Positions 1 to 7,900 of a stretch of 64,000 bases of DNA are shown here, one piece after another. This DNA comes from Microbacterium sp. (lineage in GTDB: Bacteria; Actinomycetota; Actinomycetes; Actinomycetales; Microbacteriaceae), in contig JAEKKN010000026.1 of the NCBI GenBank assembly GCA_019510305.1, positions 1-64,000 of the forward strand. The letters run 5' to 3'. The stretch's first letter is position 1. Each line of letters begins with the position of its first letter. The position numbers and the translations under genes were made by a program. A model generated the notes under the pieces. That model was not told where the DNA came from. It searched no databases and was given only the letters and a program-made list of their open reading frames with translations.

Positions 1-2
1 GC

Positions 3-746
3 GAGGTCGTCGGCACCGGAACCGGTCCGCTGTGCGACATCGCCGTCGACCCCATCGACGGCACCTCGCTCACGGCCGCCGGCCGTCAGAACGCGCTCTC
101 GGTGATCGCGGTGTCCGACCGGGGCACCATGCTCGACGCCTCCAGCGTGTTCTACATGGACAAGCTCGTCACAGGGCCCGCGGGCGTCGGCGTCGTCGAC
201 ATCCGCCTTCCCATCGGCGAGAACATCCGCCGTCTCTCCGCGGCCCTCGGGAAGCCGGTCGACGAGATCGTCGTCTCGGTGCTGAACCGTCCGCGTCATG
301 AGCAGCTCATCCAGGACATCCGGGATGCCGGAGCCGGCACCCGTCTCATGAGCGACGGCGATGTCGCCGGTGGCATCAACGCCGCCCGACACGGCGCCCG
401 CACCGACATGTGCGTCGGCGTCGGAGGAAGCCCGGAGGGCATCGTCACCGCCTGTGCGATCAAGGCTCTGGGCGGTCACATCCAGGGTCGACTCTGGCCG
501 CGGGACGACGACGAGCGTCAGCGCGGTATCGATGCGGGTCTCGACATGGACAAGGTCTATGAGGCCGACGATCTCGTCAAGGGCGACAACACGATCTTCG
601 TCGCGACGGGCGTCACCGATGGGCAGCTCGTCGCGGGCGTGCGTCGCGAGGGCGGATACATCTACACCGAGAGCGTCGTGCTGCGCGGCGCGTCTGGAAC
701 GCTGCGTCGCATCGCATCGGAGCACCTCGTCTCGAAGTGGCTCTGA
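3..746 (+). CDS. glpX: Fructose-1,6-bisphosphatase class II (GlpX), 5'-truncated by the window
   Basis: The open frame enters from the left edge and gives 247 residues; GlpX proteins are about 330-340, so roughly the first 85-95 residues lie outside. The visible part has the class II signature DPIDGTSL near its start, then LNRPRHEQLI, the MSDGDVAGGI segment and the GVGGSPEGIVTACAIKALGG block that binds the phosphosugar in this family. The known role is hydrolysis of fructose-1,6-bisphosphate to fructose-6-phosphate in gluconeogenesis, dependent on Mg or Mn, in the cytoplasm. In actinobacteria GlpX is usually the only FBPase. The gene ends in SKWL, followed by about 150 bases before the next gene. 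Confidence 0.93.
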   Translation, partial: EVVGTGTGPLCDIAVDPIDGTSLTAAGRQNALSVIAVSDRGTMLDASSVFYMDKLVTGPAGVGVVDIRLPIGENIRRLSAALGKPVDEIVVSVLNRPRHEQLIQDIRDAGAGTRLMSDGDVAGGINAARHGARTDMCVGVGGSPEGIVTACAIKALGGHIQGRLWPRDDDERQRGIDAGLDMDKVYEADDLVKGDNTIFVATGVTDGQLVAGVRREGGYIYTESVVLRGASGTLRRIASEHLVSKWL

Positions 747-903
747 TCCGCCACCTCGACTGAGCGCCGGTCGGCATCGTTACCGAGACGGAACCGTGCC
801 TGCGAGCGTGCAACCGGGAGTCCGTCGCGCCTCGTGTCACAATTGTCACTGGGTTTCTCACCGCCGACGGGTCGCACGACCCGAAGGCACAGGAGGCGAG
901 CAG

Positions 904-1194
904 ATGACCACGCAGCACACGAACGGCCCCAAGGCCGCCGACACGAAGATCGTGACCACGAACACGGGTCGCATCCTCCGAGTCAGCGCCGACGACGTCG
1001 ATGCGGCTGCGCGTGCCGCCGCAGCACCAGTTGCGGTCGTGCACCCGATCGACCCCGCTCGCCGTGCAGATGTGCTGTTCCGCAAGCGTCGCGACGAGGG
1101 GCACGAGCTCAGCGCGTGGTGGATGATCGGCGCATTCCTCGCGACGAGCGGCCTGGTCATCCTGCTGCTGTCGGGCGTGCCCGGCGTCGCCTGA
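904..1194 (+). CDS. Small single-pass membrane protein, function unknown
   Basis: A 96-residue protein. The start ATG is chosen because AGGAGG sits about 7 bases upstream (893-898); the open frame runs further up but has no other good ribosome site. The first 70 residues are hydrophilic and alanine-rich. Residues about 73-92 (WWMIGAFLATSGLVILLLSG) form one transmembrane helix with almost no tail, so the protein is probably C-tail anchored with its bulk in the cytoplasm. I recognise no family. It sits between glpX and the convergent rmuC and ends 30 bases before the rmuC stop codon. The short direct repeat TCAGACCTCGTC (1208-1219 and 1225-1236) lies at that junction. Confidence 0.8.
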   Translation: MTTQHTNGPKAADTKIVTTNTGRILRVSADDVDAAARAAAAPVAVVHPIDPARRADVLFRKRRDEGHELSAWWMIGAFLATSGLVILLLSGVPGVA

Positions 1195-1224
1195 CCGCCG
1201 CATCCTCTCAGACCTCGTCTGCCT

Positions 1225-2505
1225 TCAGACCTCGTCGATCCGGGTCCGGATCTCGCCGATCTCGGCGCGCACGGGTTCCACGGCCTCCTCGTCTGCGTGC
1301 GGTAGGACAGCAGGCTCCGGGGATCGCACCGGGTCAGCGACCAGTTCGGTCGCGGTGAACCGGCGGGCGCTCGCCTCGATCACTTGGGGCGCCGCGTCGA
1401 GCGTGGAGGAATCGATACCCGGGAACTGGCGCGCCGTCACCAGTACCCGGCTTTCCAGCGAGCCCGCGAAGCGGTTGTAGCTGTCGACCGTGCGCTCGAG
1501 CGCCTTGCGCAGGTCGTCGGCGTGCCCGGCGAGCACACCGAGGCGGTCGTACAGCTGCGTGCCGAGGTTCAACAGTGCCTTCGCCTCGGTCGACACCTCC
1601 TGCTGCGTCCACGTGTACGCCACGGTCTTCAGCACAGCCCACAGGTTCACCGGCGAGGCGAGTGCGACGCGCCGGCTGAAGGCGTAGTCGAGCAGGGTCG
1701 GGTCTTCGTCGATCGCCGCGGCGAGCAGCGACTCGCTGGGCAGGAAGCAGATCACGAACTCGGGGCTCGCATCGAGTCCTGACCAGTAGGCCTTCTTCGC
1801 GAGAGCGTCGATGTGGGCGCGGACCGCCTTCACATGCTTCTGCATGTGCAGGCGTCGCTGGGCCTCGTGGGCGTCGCCGGCAGGCAGCGCAGACGCCTCG
1901 AGATAGGCGTCGAGCGGCACCTTGGCATCCACCGGGATGGAGGCGCCGCCGGCCAGCCGGATCACCATGTCGGGTCGTCCCGTGCCCCGGTCGGAGGAGA
2001 TCGTCGACTGCAGATCGAAGTCGACGTGGCGGGTGAGACCTGCGGCCTCGACCACACGCCTCAGCTGCGTCTCACCCCAGACGCCTCGTGTCGCCGTCGA
2101 CTTCAGTGCCCCGGCGAGCGACTCGGTGGTGGCACGAAGAGCCTCATCGGACTCCTGGGCGCGGCGCAACTGCTCGGCGAGCGAGCCGAACTGCGCGTGA
2201 CGCTCCTGCTCGATCGCCGCCACCTTGCTCTGCATCTGCTGCAGGCTCTCGCGCACCGGTGCGAGAGCGGTGAGGACGGCGTTCTGCTGCTGCACTCTCT
2301 GCGCCTCTGCACGCTGCTCCTCTCGGGAGTGCTCGACGGCGTCGCGGTACAGGTCGTACTGGCGGTCGCGGTCGTCGCGGGCTGCGGCGAGCTCGGCCTG
2401 AGCACGAGCGAGGTCGGCAGACCCGCGCGACGCGCGCACGTACCAGCCGAGCGCACCGCCCGCGGCGAGGGCGATGAGCAGGAGAACCACGGTGAGAGCA
2501 TCCAT
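1225..2505 (-). CDS. rmuC: DNA recombination protein RmuC family
   Basis: A 426-residue protein with the RmuC layout: an N-terminal membrane helix (residues about 2-22, from MDALTVVLLL), a long Ala/Glu/Arg/Gln coiled coil to about residue 120, then the conserved endonuclease-fold core with RGVWGETQLRRVVEAAGL, RPDMVIRLAGG, IPVDAKVPLDAYLEA and FVICFLPSESLLAAA. RmuC limits inversions at short inverted repeats; its predicted nuclease is related to PD-(D/E)XK enzymes. I placed the start at this ATG because it begins directly with the membrane helix; the frame extends 43 codons further up with low-complexity shadow sequence. It is convergent with the preceding small gene and separated by 53 bases from the lipoprotein operon upstream. 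Confidence 0.9.
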   Translation of the reverse strand: MDALTVVLLLIALAAGGALGWYVRASRGSADLARAQAELAAARDDRDRQYDLYRDAVEHSREEQRAEAQRVQQQNAVLTALAPVRESLQQMQSKVAAIEQERHAQFGSLAEQLRRAQESDEALRATTESLAGALKSTATRGVWGETQLRRVVEAAGLTRHVDFDLQSTISSDRGTGRPDMVIRLAGGASIPVDAKVPLDAYLEASALPAGDAHEAQRRLHMQKHVKAVRAHIDALAKKAYWSGLDASPEFVICFLPSESLLAAAIDEDPTLLDYAFSRRVALASPVNLWAVLKTVAYTWTQQEVSTEAKALLNLGTQLYDRLGVLAGHADDLRKALERTVDSYNRFAGSLESRVLVTARQFPGIDSSTLDAAPQVIEASARRFTATELVADPVRSPEPAVLPHADEEAVEPVRAEIGEIRTRIDEV

Positions 2506-2558
2506 GTCTTCATGATGCTCCCGGCATCCGACATCGCCGTGTTCATCGGATCGCCTGT

Positions 2559-3113
2559 TCACTCCCGGGGGAGGATCTCCCGCTCGAACTCCGCGTAGTC
2601 GGTCTTGTACTCGCCTTCGGGCGTTTCGACGCACGCGTTCGACTGCCGGATGCCGATCTCGAGCTCGTCGGCGCCGTATCGCGTGGCGCCGACCGTGAAT
2701 CCACCGGTCTTGAGGTCGATCGTGATGTCGTCGCGAGTCAGCCGCGCGCTCGGATCGTCGCCGCCGATCTCTCCCTCATGGGCCCAGCCGAGCGATTCCA
2801 GCTCGGCCGCGACATCCTCGACCGCCGCTTGCCGGTCTTCCCCGACCTTGGCGCTTCCACCTGCGTGATACGCCACACCCCACCCGGTGAGGCTCCCGCC
2901 GCACTGTTCCAGATATCCGGCGACGCCGGCGTCGCTCAGATCTGCTGCGTCAAGGGCCTGCAGCACATCCTGCGCGGCATCATCGACCACGGCTGCGTGC
3001 TTGTCGAGCTCTGCGCGCGCGCCATCGTGCGTGGCAGAGCACGCGGTGAGCAGCAGCGAGAGGGCTGCGAGGGCCGCGGTCTTCGTGAGGATGCCCGTCA
3101 CGCGGTCATGCAC
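2559..3113 (-). CDS. Putative lipoprotein, second of a duplicated pair
   Basis: A 184-residue predicted lipoprotein. The chosen GTG start overlaps the end of the upstream gene by 8 bases and has AAGAAG about 10 bases before it; another GTG at 3101 is possible. A basic start and hydrophobic stretch lead to the lipobox LLTAC with Cys25. The mature part is closely related along its whole length to the neighbouring lipoprotein: both share HxGARxEL/DGAREEL, AAQDVL, CGGSL, VGED, ELxSLGWxHEGEIG, RxTRDDxTID and a terminal EILPRx. It is the last gene of the operon that encodes a WXG100-like protein and an alpha/beta-hydrolase. No enzymatic motif is visible. Inference: a surface partner or protective factor for the operon's hydrolase, unproven. 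Confidence 0.8.
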   Translation of the reverse strand: MHDRVTGILTKTAALAALSLLLTACSATHDGARAELDKHAAVVDDAAQDVLQALDAADLSDAGVAGYLEQCGGSLTGWGVAYHAGGSAKVGEDRQAAVEDVAAELESLGWAHEGEIGGDDPSARLTRDDITIDLKTGGFTVGATRYGADELEIGIRQSNACVETPEGEYKTDYAEFEREILPRE

Positions 3114-3645
3114 GGGGGAGGATCTTCTTCTCGAGGTCCGCGAAATCGGTGTCGTGGACGCCGTCCGGCACACGCACGCAAGCGTCGGCATGGGTGATTC
3201 CGACCTGCATCTCGTCTTCTACATAGGTCTTGCCGCCGATCACCGCGCCCCCGGCCTTCACGTCGATCGTCACGTCGTCCCGAGTGAACCGGGCCGACAT
3301 CCGGTCGTCGCCGATCTCGCCCTCGTGTCGCCATCCGAGCGATTGAAGCTCTTCCGTCATGGTGTCGATCGCCCCGGCCAGGTCCTCTCCGACCGTCGCC
3401 GACGCGCCTGCGCTGTACGCCAGGCCTGGCTTGAGGCTGCCGCCGCAGTATTCGACTCGTCCCGCGGCGGAAGCGCCCTGCAATCCGGCGGCATCCATGG
3501 CGAGCAGCACGTCCTGGGCAGCCGTGTTCAGCGTGTCCGCGCGGCGCTCGAGTTCTTCGCGTGCACCGTCCGGTGTCGGCGCGCAGCCCGTGAACAGCAG
3601 TGTGAGCAGACCCACGACGGCGATCCCTCCCATCAGTCTTCTCAT
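3106..3645 (-). CDS. Putative lipoprotein, first of a duplicated pair
   Basis: A 179-residue predicted lipoprotein starting at an ATG that shares one base with the stop of the hydrolase gene (TGATG), so the two are translationally coupled. MRRLMGGIAVVGLLTLLFTGC is the signal region; the lipobox FTGC puts the lipidated residue at Cys21. The mature domain (about 158 residues) contains two further cysteines that are also present in its paralogue (CGGSL and DACV) and could form a disulfide. The two lipoproteins clearly arose by tandem duplication and then diverged. I do not recognise a named family. Placement between the hydrolase and its paralogue suggests a shared role at the outer face of the membrane. 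Confidence 0.82.
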   Translation of the reverse strand: MRRLMGGIAVVGLLTLLFTGCAPTPDGAREELERRADTLNTAAQDVLLAMDAAGLQGASAAGRVEYCGGSLKPGLAYSAGASATVGEDLAGAIDTMTEELQSLGWRHEGEIGDDRMSARFTRDDVTIDVKAGGAVIGGKTYVEDEMQVGITHADACVRVPDGVHDTDFADLEKKILPRA

Positions 3646-5417
3646 CAGTCCATCCCGGTGTCCGAGCGGTCCCGCTCGTTCGACGTGGGATCGCGATCCC
3701 ATTCCGGGTCGACAGGGTCGCGCCACCAAGGATCGTATGACTGATCGGCGCTGTTCGTGTCGTCTCCGTGCCCGTCGACGATGCGGCCCAGATTGTAGAG
3801 CGACTCCGTGTCTCGATCGAAGTACTTCTCGTGGTCGGTCGTGTTGATGACAGGCCAGCGACTGGTCGACTCCGCTTCGAATCTCTGGGCGCCGAAGTCC
3901 TCCGACGAGGGATCCATGCCCAGGCCGACGTCGAAGACGTCATCCTTCCCGACCCAGCCTTCGTCGCCGAGGAAGCCCACCAGATCGCGGCTGTTGCGGC
4001 CGGCGTAGACGTGATCTGCCCCGACGCTGAAGTCCGAGGCGTTCTCGGCAGGTCCCGTGCCGGGGCTTCCCACGAGCGCGACGTCGTCGACGGCGAGGTC
4101 GTGATCCGTCGCCGCGAAGGACGTCGTCGTGGATCCGTAGCTGTGCCCGATCGCCGTCATGTGGGCCGGATCGTCCGCCCGCGAGGCGCGCAGGCCGTCG
4201 ACCGCGTCCGCGAGCCGCGAACCGCCCTCCTCGGCGTAGCTCTCCGAGGGCACCTCGCCCCATTCGAGCAGGTCGCCCGCCGGTGTGTCGTATCCGAGCC
4301 AGAAGAGCGTCGCGACACTCGACCCGTCGCCGCCATAGCGCGCGCTCTCGTACAGGTTGGCCGCCTGCTGGGCGTATCCGGGAGCATCCGTCATCTCCGT
4401 GCGGATGCCGGGGATCTGGATCGACACGTCATCCGCCGTGTCGAGATCGCCGACGCCGATCGCTACGCGGCCGTCGCCGTCGAAGGCATCGGGATCGTAC
4501 AGCCACAGCGTCCCACCCGGCTTCTCGTCGGTGCCCGGCACGACATAGTCGTCGGCGAGCTTCAACGCCGTTTCGGCGGCTTCGGCGTTCTCGAGCCGCT
4601 GCCGTTCGGCGGAGGTGAGCGTGCCCTCTTCCTCCTTCAGGCGGAGCTCGGTCAGGTCGCTGTCGAGCAACAGCCGGTTCGCGTCGTCACGCGTCCGCGC
4701 CGGCAGACCGTCGGCGCTTCCGAGCCGCTCCGGGTAAGCGGCGATCAGCGCGTCCTGCTCGGCCTCGGAGAGCCCCGCCCACCACGCTGCCATCTTCTCT
4801 GGGCCGTCGCCGGCAGCGGGCTTGCTGCCGATCACGGCGAGGGCGAGCGGATCGATTCCGCCGGTCGCCTTTCTCGCCTCGGAGACCGTGTCGGCCCCGG
4901 TGAACAGCTGCACGAGGAAGTCCTCGTTCGCGGTCACTCGCTGCGTGAAGCTCGAGATGTCGGAGAGGATGCCGGATTGTCGTGACGTCAGGCTGCGGGC
5001 ACGTTCCTGCAGCGCGGCGATCTCGGCCTCCGTCACATTGTCGGCGGCGTTCACGTCGGTGATGAGATCGGTCCGATCGCGGTGGTAGGCGGTGATATCG
5101 CCCTGGAGATCGGTGTGCTCGCTCAAGAGGGTGCGAAGCTGTTCGGCGAAGACATCCACTCCGCGTGCGACGCGTTTGAGCGTCGCCGCCATCGGCTCGT
5201 GCTTCTTCGCGAAGGCGGCCGCATGGTCGGAGTACGCCGAAGCCGCGTCTCCCAACCACAGGTAGCTGGGGGAGGCCAGGGCTGCCGCCTCCTCGGCGAA
5301 CTCGCTGATGCGCGTCGCGTTCGAGAGCAGCGTGCCGGAGAAGGCTTCGGCCCCGGCGGCGGAACCTTCAGGGCGATCGACCGGATCGATGGCGGCGGGG
5401 ACGTCGATCGTTGTCAT
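3645..5417 (-). CDS. WXG100-like plus alpha/beta-hydrolase (DUF1023-type) protein
   Basis: A 590-residue protein. The start ATG overlaps the stop of the upstream WXG-like gene in ATGA. Residues about 20-185 are all-helical and contain WLG at 54-56, the WXG hairpin signature of type VII (ESX) substrates, followed by coiled-coil-like helices. Residues about 285-545 form an alpha/beta-hydrolase of the DUF1023 kind: nucleophile elbow GHSYGS with Ser426, a probable acid near Asp478 and a probable base near His529. The last 40 residues are acidic and tryptophan-rich. No signal peptide is seen, which fits ESX export. Likely activity is esterase or lipase-like on an unknown substrate. Such fusions are common in actinobacteria but their targets are mostly undetermined. 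No ESX ATPase or membrane gene lies in this window. Confidence 0.85.
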   Translation of the reverse strand: MTTIDVPAAIDPVDRPEGSAAGAEAFSGTLLSNATRISEFAEEAAALASPSYLWLGDAASAYSDHAAAFAKKHEPMAATLKRVARGVDVFAEQLRTLLSEHTDLQGDITAYHRDRTDLITDVNAADNVTEAEIAALQERARSLTSRQSGILSDISSFTQRVTANEDFLVQLFTGADTVSEARKATGGIDPLALAVIGSKPAAGDGPEKMAAWWAGLSEAEQDALIAAYPERLGSADGLPARTRDDANRLLLDSDLTELRLKEEEGTLTSAERQRLENAEAAETALKLADDYVVPGTDEKPGGTLWLYDPDAFDGDGRVAIGVGDLDTADDVSIQIPGIRTEMTDAPGYAQQAANLYESARYGGDGSSVATLFWLGYDTPAGDLLEWGEVPSESYAEEGGSRLADAVDGLRASRADDPAHMTAIGHSYGSTTTSFAATDHDLAVDDVALVGSPGTGPAENASDFSVGADHVYAGRNSRDLVGFLGDEGWVGKDDVFDVGLGMDPSSEDFGAQRFEAESTSRWPVINTTDHEKYFDRDTESLYNLGRIVDGHGDDTNSADQSYDPWWRDPVDPEWDRDPTSNERDRSDTGMD

Positions 5418-5710
5418 CGCGTCTCCAGCTGTTCCATGCGCCGAGCGATCTCGGCGTCGAAGCTGGAGTAGGTCCCGTGGGTGGAACGCAGCTCGTCGGC
5501 GTACACCTCCGAGGCGACGGACGCCGTTCGCTCTGTGGTCTCCCACATTTCGAGGAAGACCCGGGCCGCTCCCGTCGCGACCGTCGGCAAGCCGCTCGTC
5601 GATACGGACGAGAGCCCGTCGGCCGCCGCACGCAGCTGCGACGCCTGCGTGCCCCACCGGGGGATCAGGAGCTCGGTCGCGAGCGGGTCGTAGTACACGC
5701 CCCCGGTCAT
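5414..5710 (-). CDS. WXG100/ESAT-6-like small protein
   Basis: A 98-residue, mostly helical protein with size and layout of WXG100 family members: a first helix to about residue 35, a short turn at 37-45, then a long second helix. The turn region carries Trp56 but in the form WET rather than WXG. Near the C-terminus is YSSFD (81-85), matching the YxxxD/E type VII secretion signal. It is coupled by ATGA overlaps to both neighbours: the 178-residue unknown protein upstream and the WXG-hydrolase downstream. Inference: it forms a helical heterodimer with the N-terminal domain of the hydrolase for co-export. The family assignment rests on size, helicity, context and the YxxxD motif. Confidence 0.72.
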   Translation of the reverse strand: MTGGVYYDPLATELLIPRWGTQASQLRAAADGLSSVSTSGLPTVATGAARVFLEMWETTERTASVASEVYADELRSTHGTYSSFDAEIARRMEQLETR

Positions 5711-6243
5711 GACGCCGAGCCGATCAGCTCACGGACGCGACTGGTGCCGACCGGCAGCCCCGCAGACGTGAGGCGCAGGAACAGGCGCCCGGTGTCGGGC
5801 GCGTATCCGAAGAGCAGGCTCTCGGAGCCGAGCTCACCCGGGCGATCGGCGAGCACTCGCGGCATCCCGGTGGGCGGGGTGAACACCTGCCAGCCGTCGG
5901 CCGTCAACAGGGTTTCGGCGTCGCGCAGGTGGCCGATGCCCACGGCGGCGGGTGCGTCGTCGAGCGTCAGGGTGATGCTGCGACGTACGGTGTCGTCGGT
6001 CGGGCCGGGAATCCAGCGGACCGACTGCACCGGCATGCCGTGGCTCACGAGCCGGGCCCAGCAGCCGTCCGCTTCGGCGGTCACGAACTCGGCGAACGGT
6101 TCAGCAGCTCGCTCCGGCAGTCCGGAATCGGTCACCGGCGGTGCTTCAGGTGGAAGGACGACGATGTCGAGATCGGGATGGCGCCGTCGCACGACCGACC
6201 AGAACGGATCCTCGTTCACGGCTGCTGCTGGGTCGTTCGACAT
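5707..6243 (-). CDS. Hypothetical protein, first gene of the WXG/hydrolase operon
   Basis: A 178-residue soluble protein with no signal peptide or membrane helix. GAGGGGG about 6 bases before the ATG is a strong ribosome site and marks this as the first gene of the five-gene operon. Visible features are a proline-rich segment around residues 30-45, then alternating beta-like stretches (RRSITLTLDDAP, ESLLFGYAPDTGRLFLRLTSAG). Context allows an EspG-like chaperone role for the WXG proteins, but I see no motif that proves this and do not assign a family. Coupling to the next gene is by ATGA. Confidence 0.75.
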   Translation of the reverse strand: MSNDPAAAVNEDPFWSVVRRRHPDLDIVVLPPEAPPVTDSGLPERAAEPFAEFVTAEADGCWARLVSHGMPVQSVRWIPGPTDDTVRRSITLTLDDAPAAVGIGHLRDAETLLTADGWQVFTPPTGMPRVLADRPGELGSESLLFGYAPDTGRLFLRLTSAGLPVGTSRVRELIGSAS

Positions 6244-6345
6244 GGAGCCCCCTCTGCTCGGATGTGTTCATGCTATGGGGCGGAGTCCACGGCGCAGAGG
6301 GGGAGGACTCCCCATGCGCACGGGCAGTCGTACGGCGGGGTGGAT

Positions 6346-6954
6346 TCAGGCGACCGCGCGCTCGGGCGTCGCGCGCTCGGATGTTGCGACGACAGGCTCG
6401 GTGATTCGGAGTCCGAGAGAGGCGGCGAGGGCGAAGACGTCGGATGCTCCGGCTCTGAGCGCCGAGTCGATCACGATCTGCGCGCATGCGTGGGCGTCGG
6501 CCAGAGCGTCGTGATGCGAGAACTCGGCGAATCCCGCAGCGGCTGCGGCCCGGGGTAGCCGGTACGAGTCGAGGTCGTACGTCTTGCGCGCGACCTGCAG
6601 GCTGCACAGCGAGCGGTACGGCGGGCACTCCAGTCCGGTCGCCTCGGACGCCCGGCGCAGTACGTTGACGTCGAAGCCGGCGTTGTGCGCGACCAGCACA
6701 TCGGCTCCGGCGAACGCGCACAGCCGGTCGAACTGATCGATCCACGAGTCCGCAGTCTGCACGTCTTCGGGCTGGATCCCGTGGATCCTGACGTTCCACT
6801 CCTGGAACTCGTCGTGTCCGGCGGGCGGCTGGATCAGCCAGCCCGCGGTGGCGACGACTCGTCCGTCGCGCACGCGCACGAGACCGACCGAGCAGGCGGA
6901 TGCCGGACTGGAGTTCGCTGTTTCGAAGTCGATCGCGGTGAAATCCAGTGGCAC
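6346..6954 (-). CDS. DEDDh 3'-5' exonuclease (DnaQ/epsilon-like)
   Basis: A 202-residue exonuclease of the DnaQ/RNase T superfamily. The four acidic residues and histidine of the DEDDh site are visible: Asp9 and Glu11 in IDFETAN, Asp95 in AHNAGFDVNVLR, and the final motif HHDALADAHA with His and Asp. Proteins of this size with this signature act as stand-alone proofreading-like or RNA-trimming exonucleases; it is not a full polymerase III epsilon with a beta-binding motif that I can see. The start is GTG, the first in-frame start available, with AAGG about 7 bases upstream. It is divergent from the methyltransferase at 7014, with only 59 bases between. Confidence 0.85.
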   Translation of the reverse strand: MPLDFTAIDFETANSSPASACSVGLVRVRDGRVVATAGWLIQPPAGHDEFQEWNVRIHGIQPEDVQTADSWIDQFDRLCAFAGADVLVAHNAGFDVNVLRRASEATGLECPPYRSLCSLQVARKTYDLDSYRLPRAAAAAGFAEFSHHDALADAHACAQIVIDSALRAGASDVFALAASLGLRITEPVVATSERATPERAVA

Positions 6955-7001
6955 CTCCCCACCTTCTCTCCGACGGCGCGGACGCCTCGGAAGACTCGCC
7001 G

Positions 7002-7007
7002 TAGGCT
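7002..7007 (+). promoter_or_regulatory. -10 hexamer TAGGCT, leaderless start
   Basis: TAGGCT ends 7 bases before the first base of the ATG at 7014, so transcription is predicted to begin at the start codon itself. No Shine-Dalgarno sequence is present. Same geometry as a dozen other genes in the window. Confidence 0.55.
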
Positions 7008-7013
7008 GGCGAC

Positions 7014-7754
7014 ATGACTGACGAGATGGCGACCTCGTTCGGCGCGGAGGCCGAGAACTACGAGGCAGGTCGACCCGAGTACCGTTTCGATGCCGTGGTG
7101 TGGATGCTCGAGCCGATGTCCGAGGGATCCCGCCGTATCGCCGACGTGGGCGCGGGGACCGGCAAGCTCACGCGGGTGCTTGCGCACGCACCGGACGCGG
7201 AGGTCGTGGCGATCGATCCCGATCCCGCGATGCTCGCGATTCTGCGCGCGACTGTCCCTGGCATTCCCACGTTCCGCGGGTCCGCCGAATCGCTGCCGCT
7301 GCCTGACGCCTCCCTCGACGCCGTCGTGCTCGGGCAGGCGTGGCACTGGGTCGACCCCGTTGCGGCGTCGATCGAGATCGGCAGGGTCCTGAGGCCCGGG
7401 GGAGTGCTCGGCCTGGTCTGTAACATCCGCGACGAGCGGAAGAGCTGGGTGCGCCGGCTCACGGAGATCATGCACGGCAGCAACGCCGAGATCATGCTCG
7501 CAGGCGGCGGTCCCGTCGTCGCCGCCCCCTTCGGACCCCTCGAGGAGGAGTCGTGGGAGTGGGTGCGCCCGATCTCCCGTGCGCAACTGCACAGCATGGC
7601 AGCGTCGCGCAGCTACATCATCACGGCGTCCGACGACGAGAAGGCACGCATCCGACGCGAGATGGACGAGCTGTTCGACGAGCTCGGGCTGCACGCCGAT
7701 GCGACCATAGATCTGCCCTACGTCACCAGAGCGTTCCGACCCGTGCGCGAGTAG
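7014..7754 (+). CDS. Class I SAM-dependent methyltransferase (Methyltransf_11 type)
   Basis: A 246-residue methyltransferase. Motif I is IADVGAGTGKLTRVL (residues about 42-56), motif II AIDPDP follows about 15 residues later, and the post-motif region has RGSAESLPLPDASLDAVVLGQAWHW, then the LRPGGVLGL strand. This pattern (AEALPL and AWHWVD) is typical of the group related to trans-aconitate/ubiquinone-type methyltransferases; the substrate cannot be read from sequence. The start is supported by a -10 box 7 bases before the ATG. A large inverted repeat follows the stop. Confidence 0.88.
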   Translation: MTDEMATSFGAEAENYEAGRPEYRFDAVVWMLEPMSEGSRRIADVGAGTGKLTRVLAHAPDAEVVAIDPDPAMLAILRATVPGIPTFRGSAESLPLPDASLDAVVLGQAWHWVDPVAASIEIGRVLRPGGVLGLVCNIRDERKSWVRRLTEIMHGSNAEIMLAGGGPVVAAPFGPLEEESWEWVRPISRAQLHSMAASRSYIITASDDEKARIRREMDELFDELGLHADATIDLPYVTRAFRPVRE

Positions 7755-7786
7755 CCTCGGCATCCGCCGCCTTTCGTGACGCGAGA

Positions 7787-7853
7787 ATAGGTCAACCGCA
7801 CCAGGGCAGGACGGATGCGGACGGAACCTCCAGTTCTCGTGCGGTTGACCTAT
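7787..7853. repeat. 15-bp perfect inverted repeat between methyltransferase and ychF
   Basis: ATAGGTCAACCGCAC at 7787-7801 is the exact reverse complement of the sequence at 7839-7853, separated by 37 bases. The match extends outward with CGCGA/TCGCG after a 3-base bulge. There is no T-tract. It could fold as a large stem in RNA or be a REP-like or small mobile palindrome. It lies 33 bases after the methyltransferase stop and before the ychF promoter. Confidence 0.75.
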
Positions 7854-7886
7854 CGCGGGCAGGCGGGGCGACGGCATCCGCGCCGG

Positions 7887-7892
7887 TAGACT
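7887..7892 (+). promoter_or_regulatory. -10 hexamer TAGACT upstream of ychF
   Basis: TAGACT ends 9 bases before the GTG of ychF, predicting a transcript with a leader of 0-2 bases. No Shine-Dalgarno sequence is visible between it and the start codon. Confidence 0.5.
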
Positions 7893-7900
7893 CGACTCCC

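Noticed and set aside
7553..7900. 5' extension of the ychF frame
   Set aside because: It overlaps the methyltransferase gene and an inverted repeat; YchF orthologues start at the GTG at 7901.
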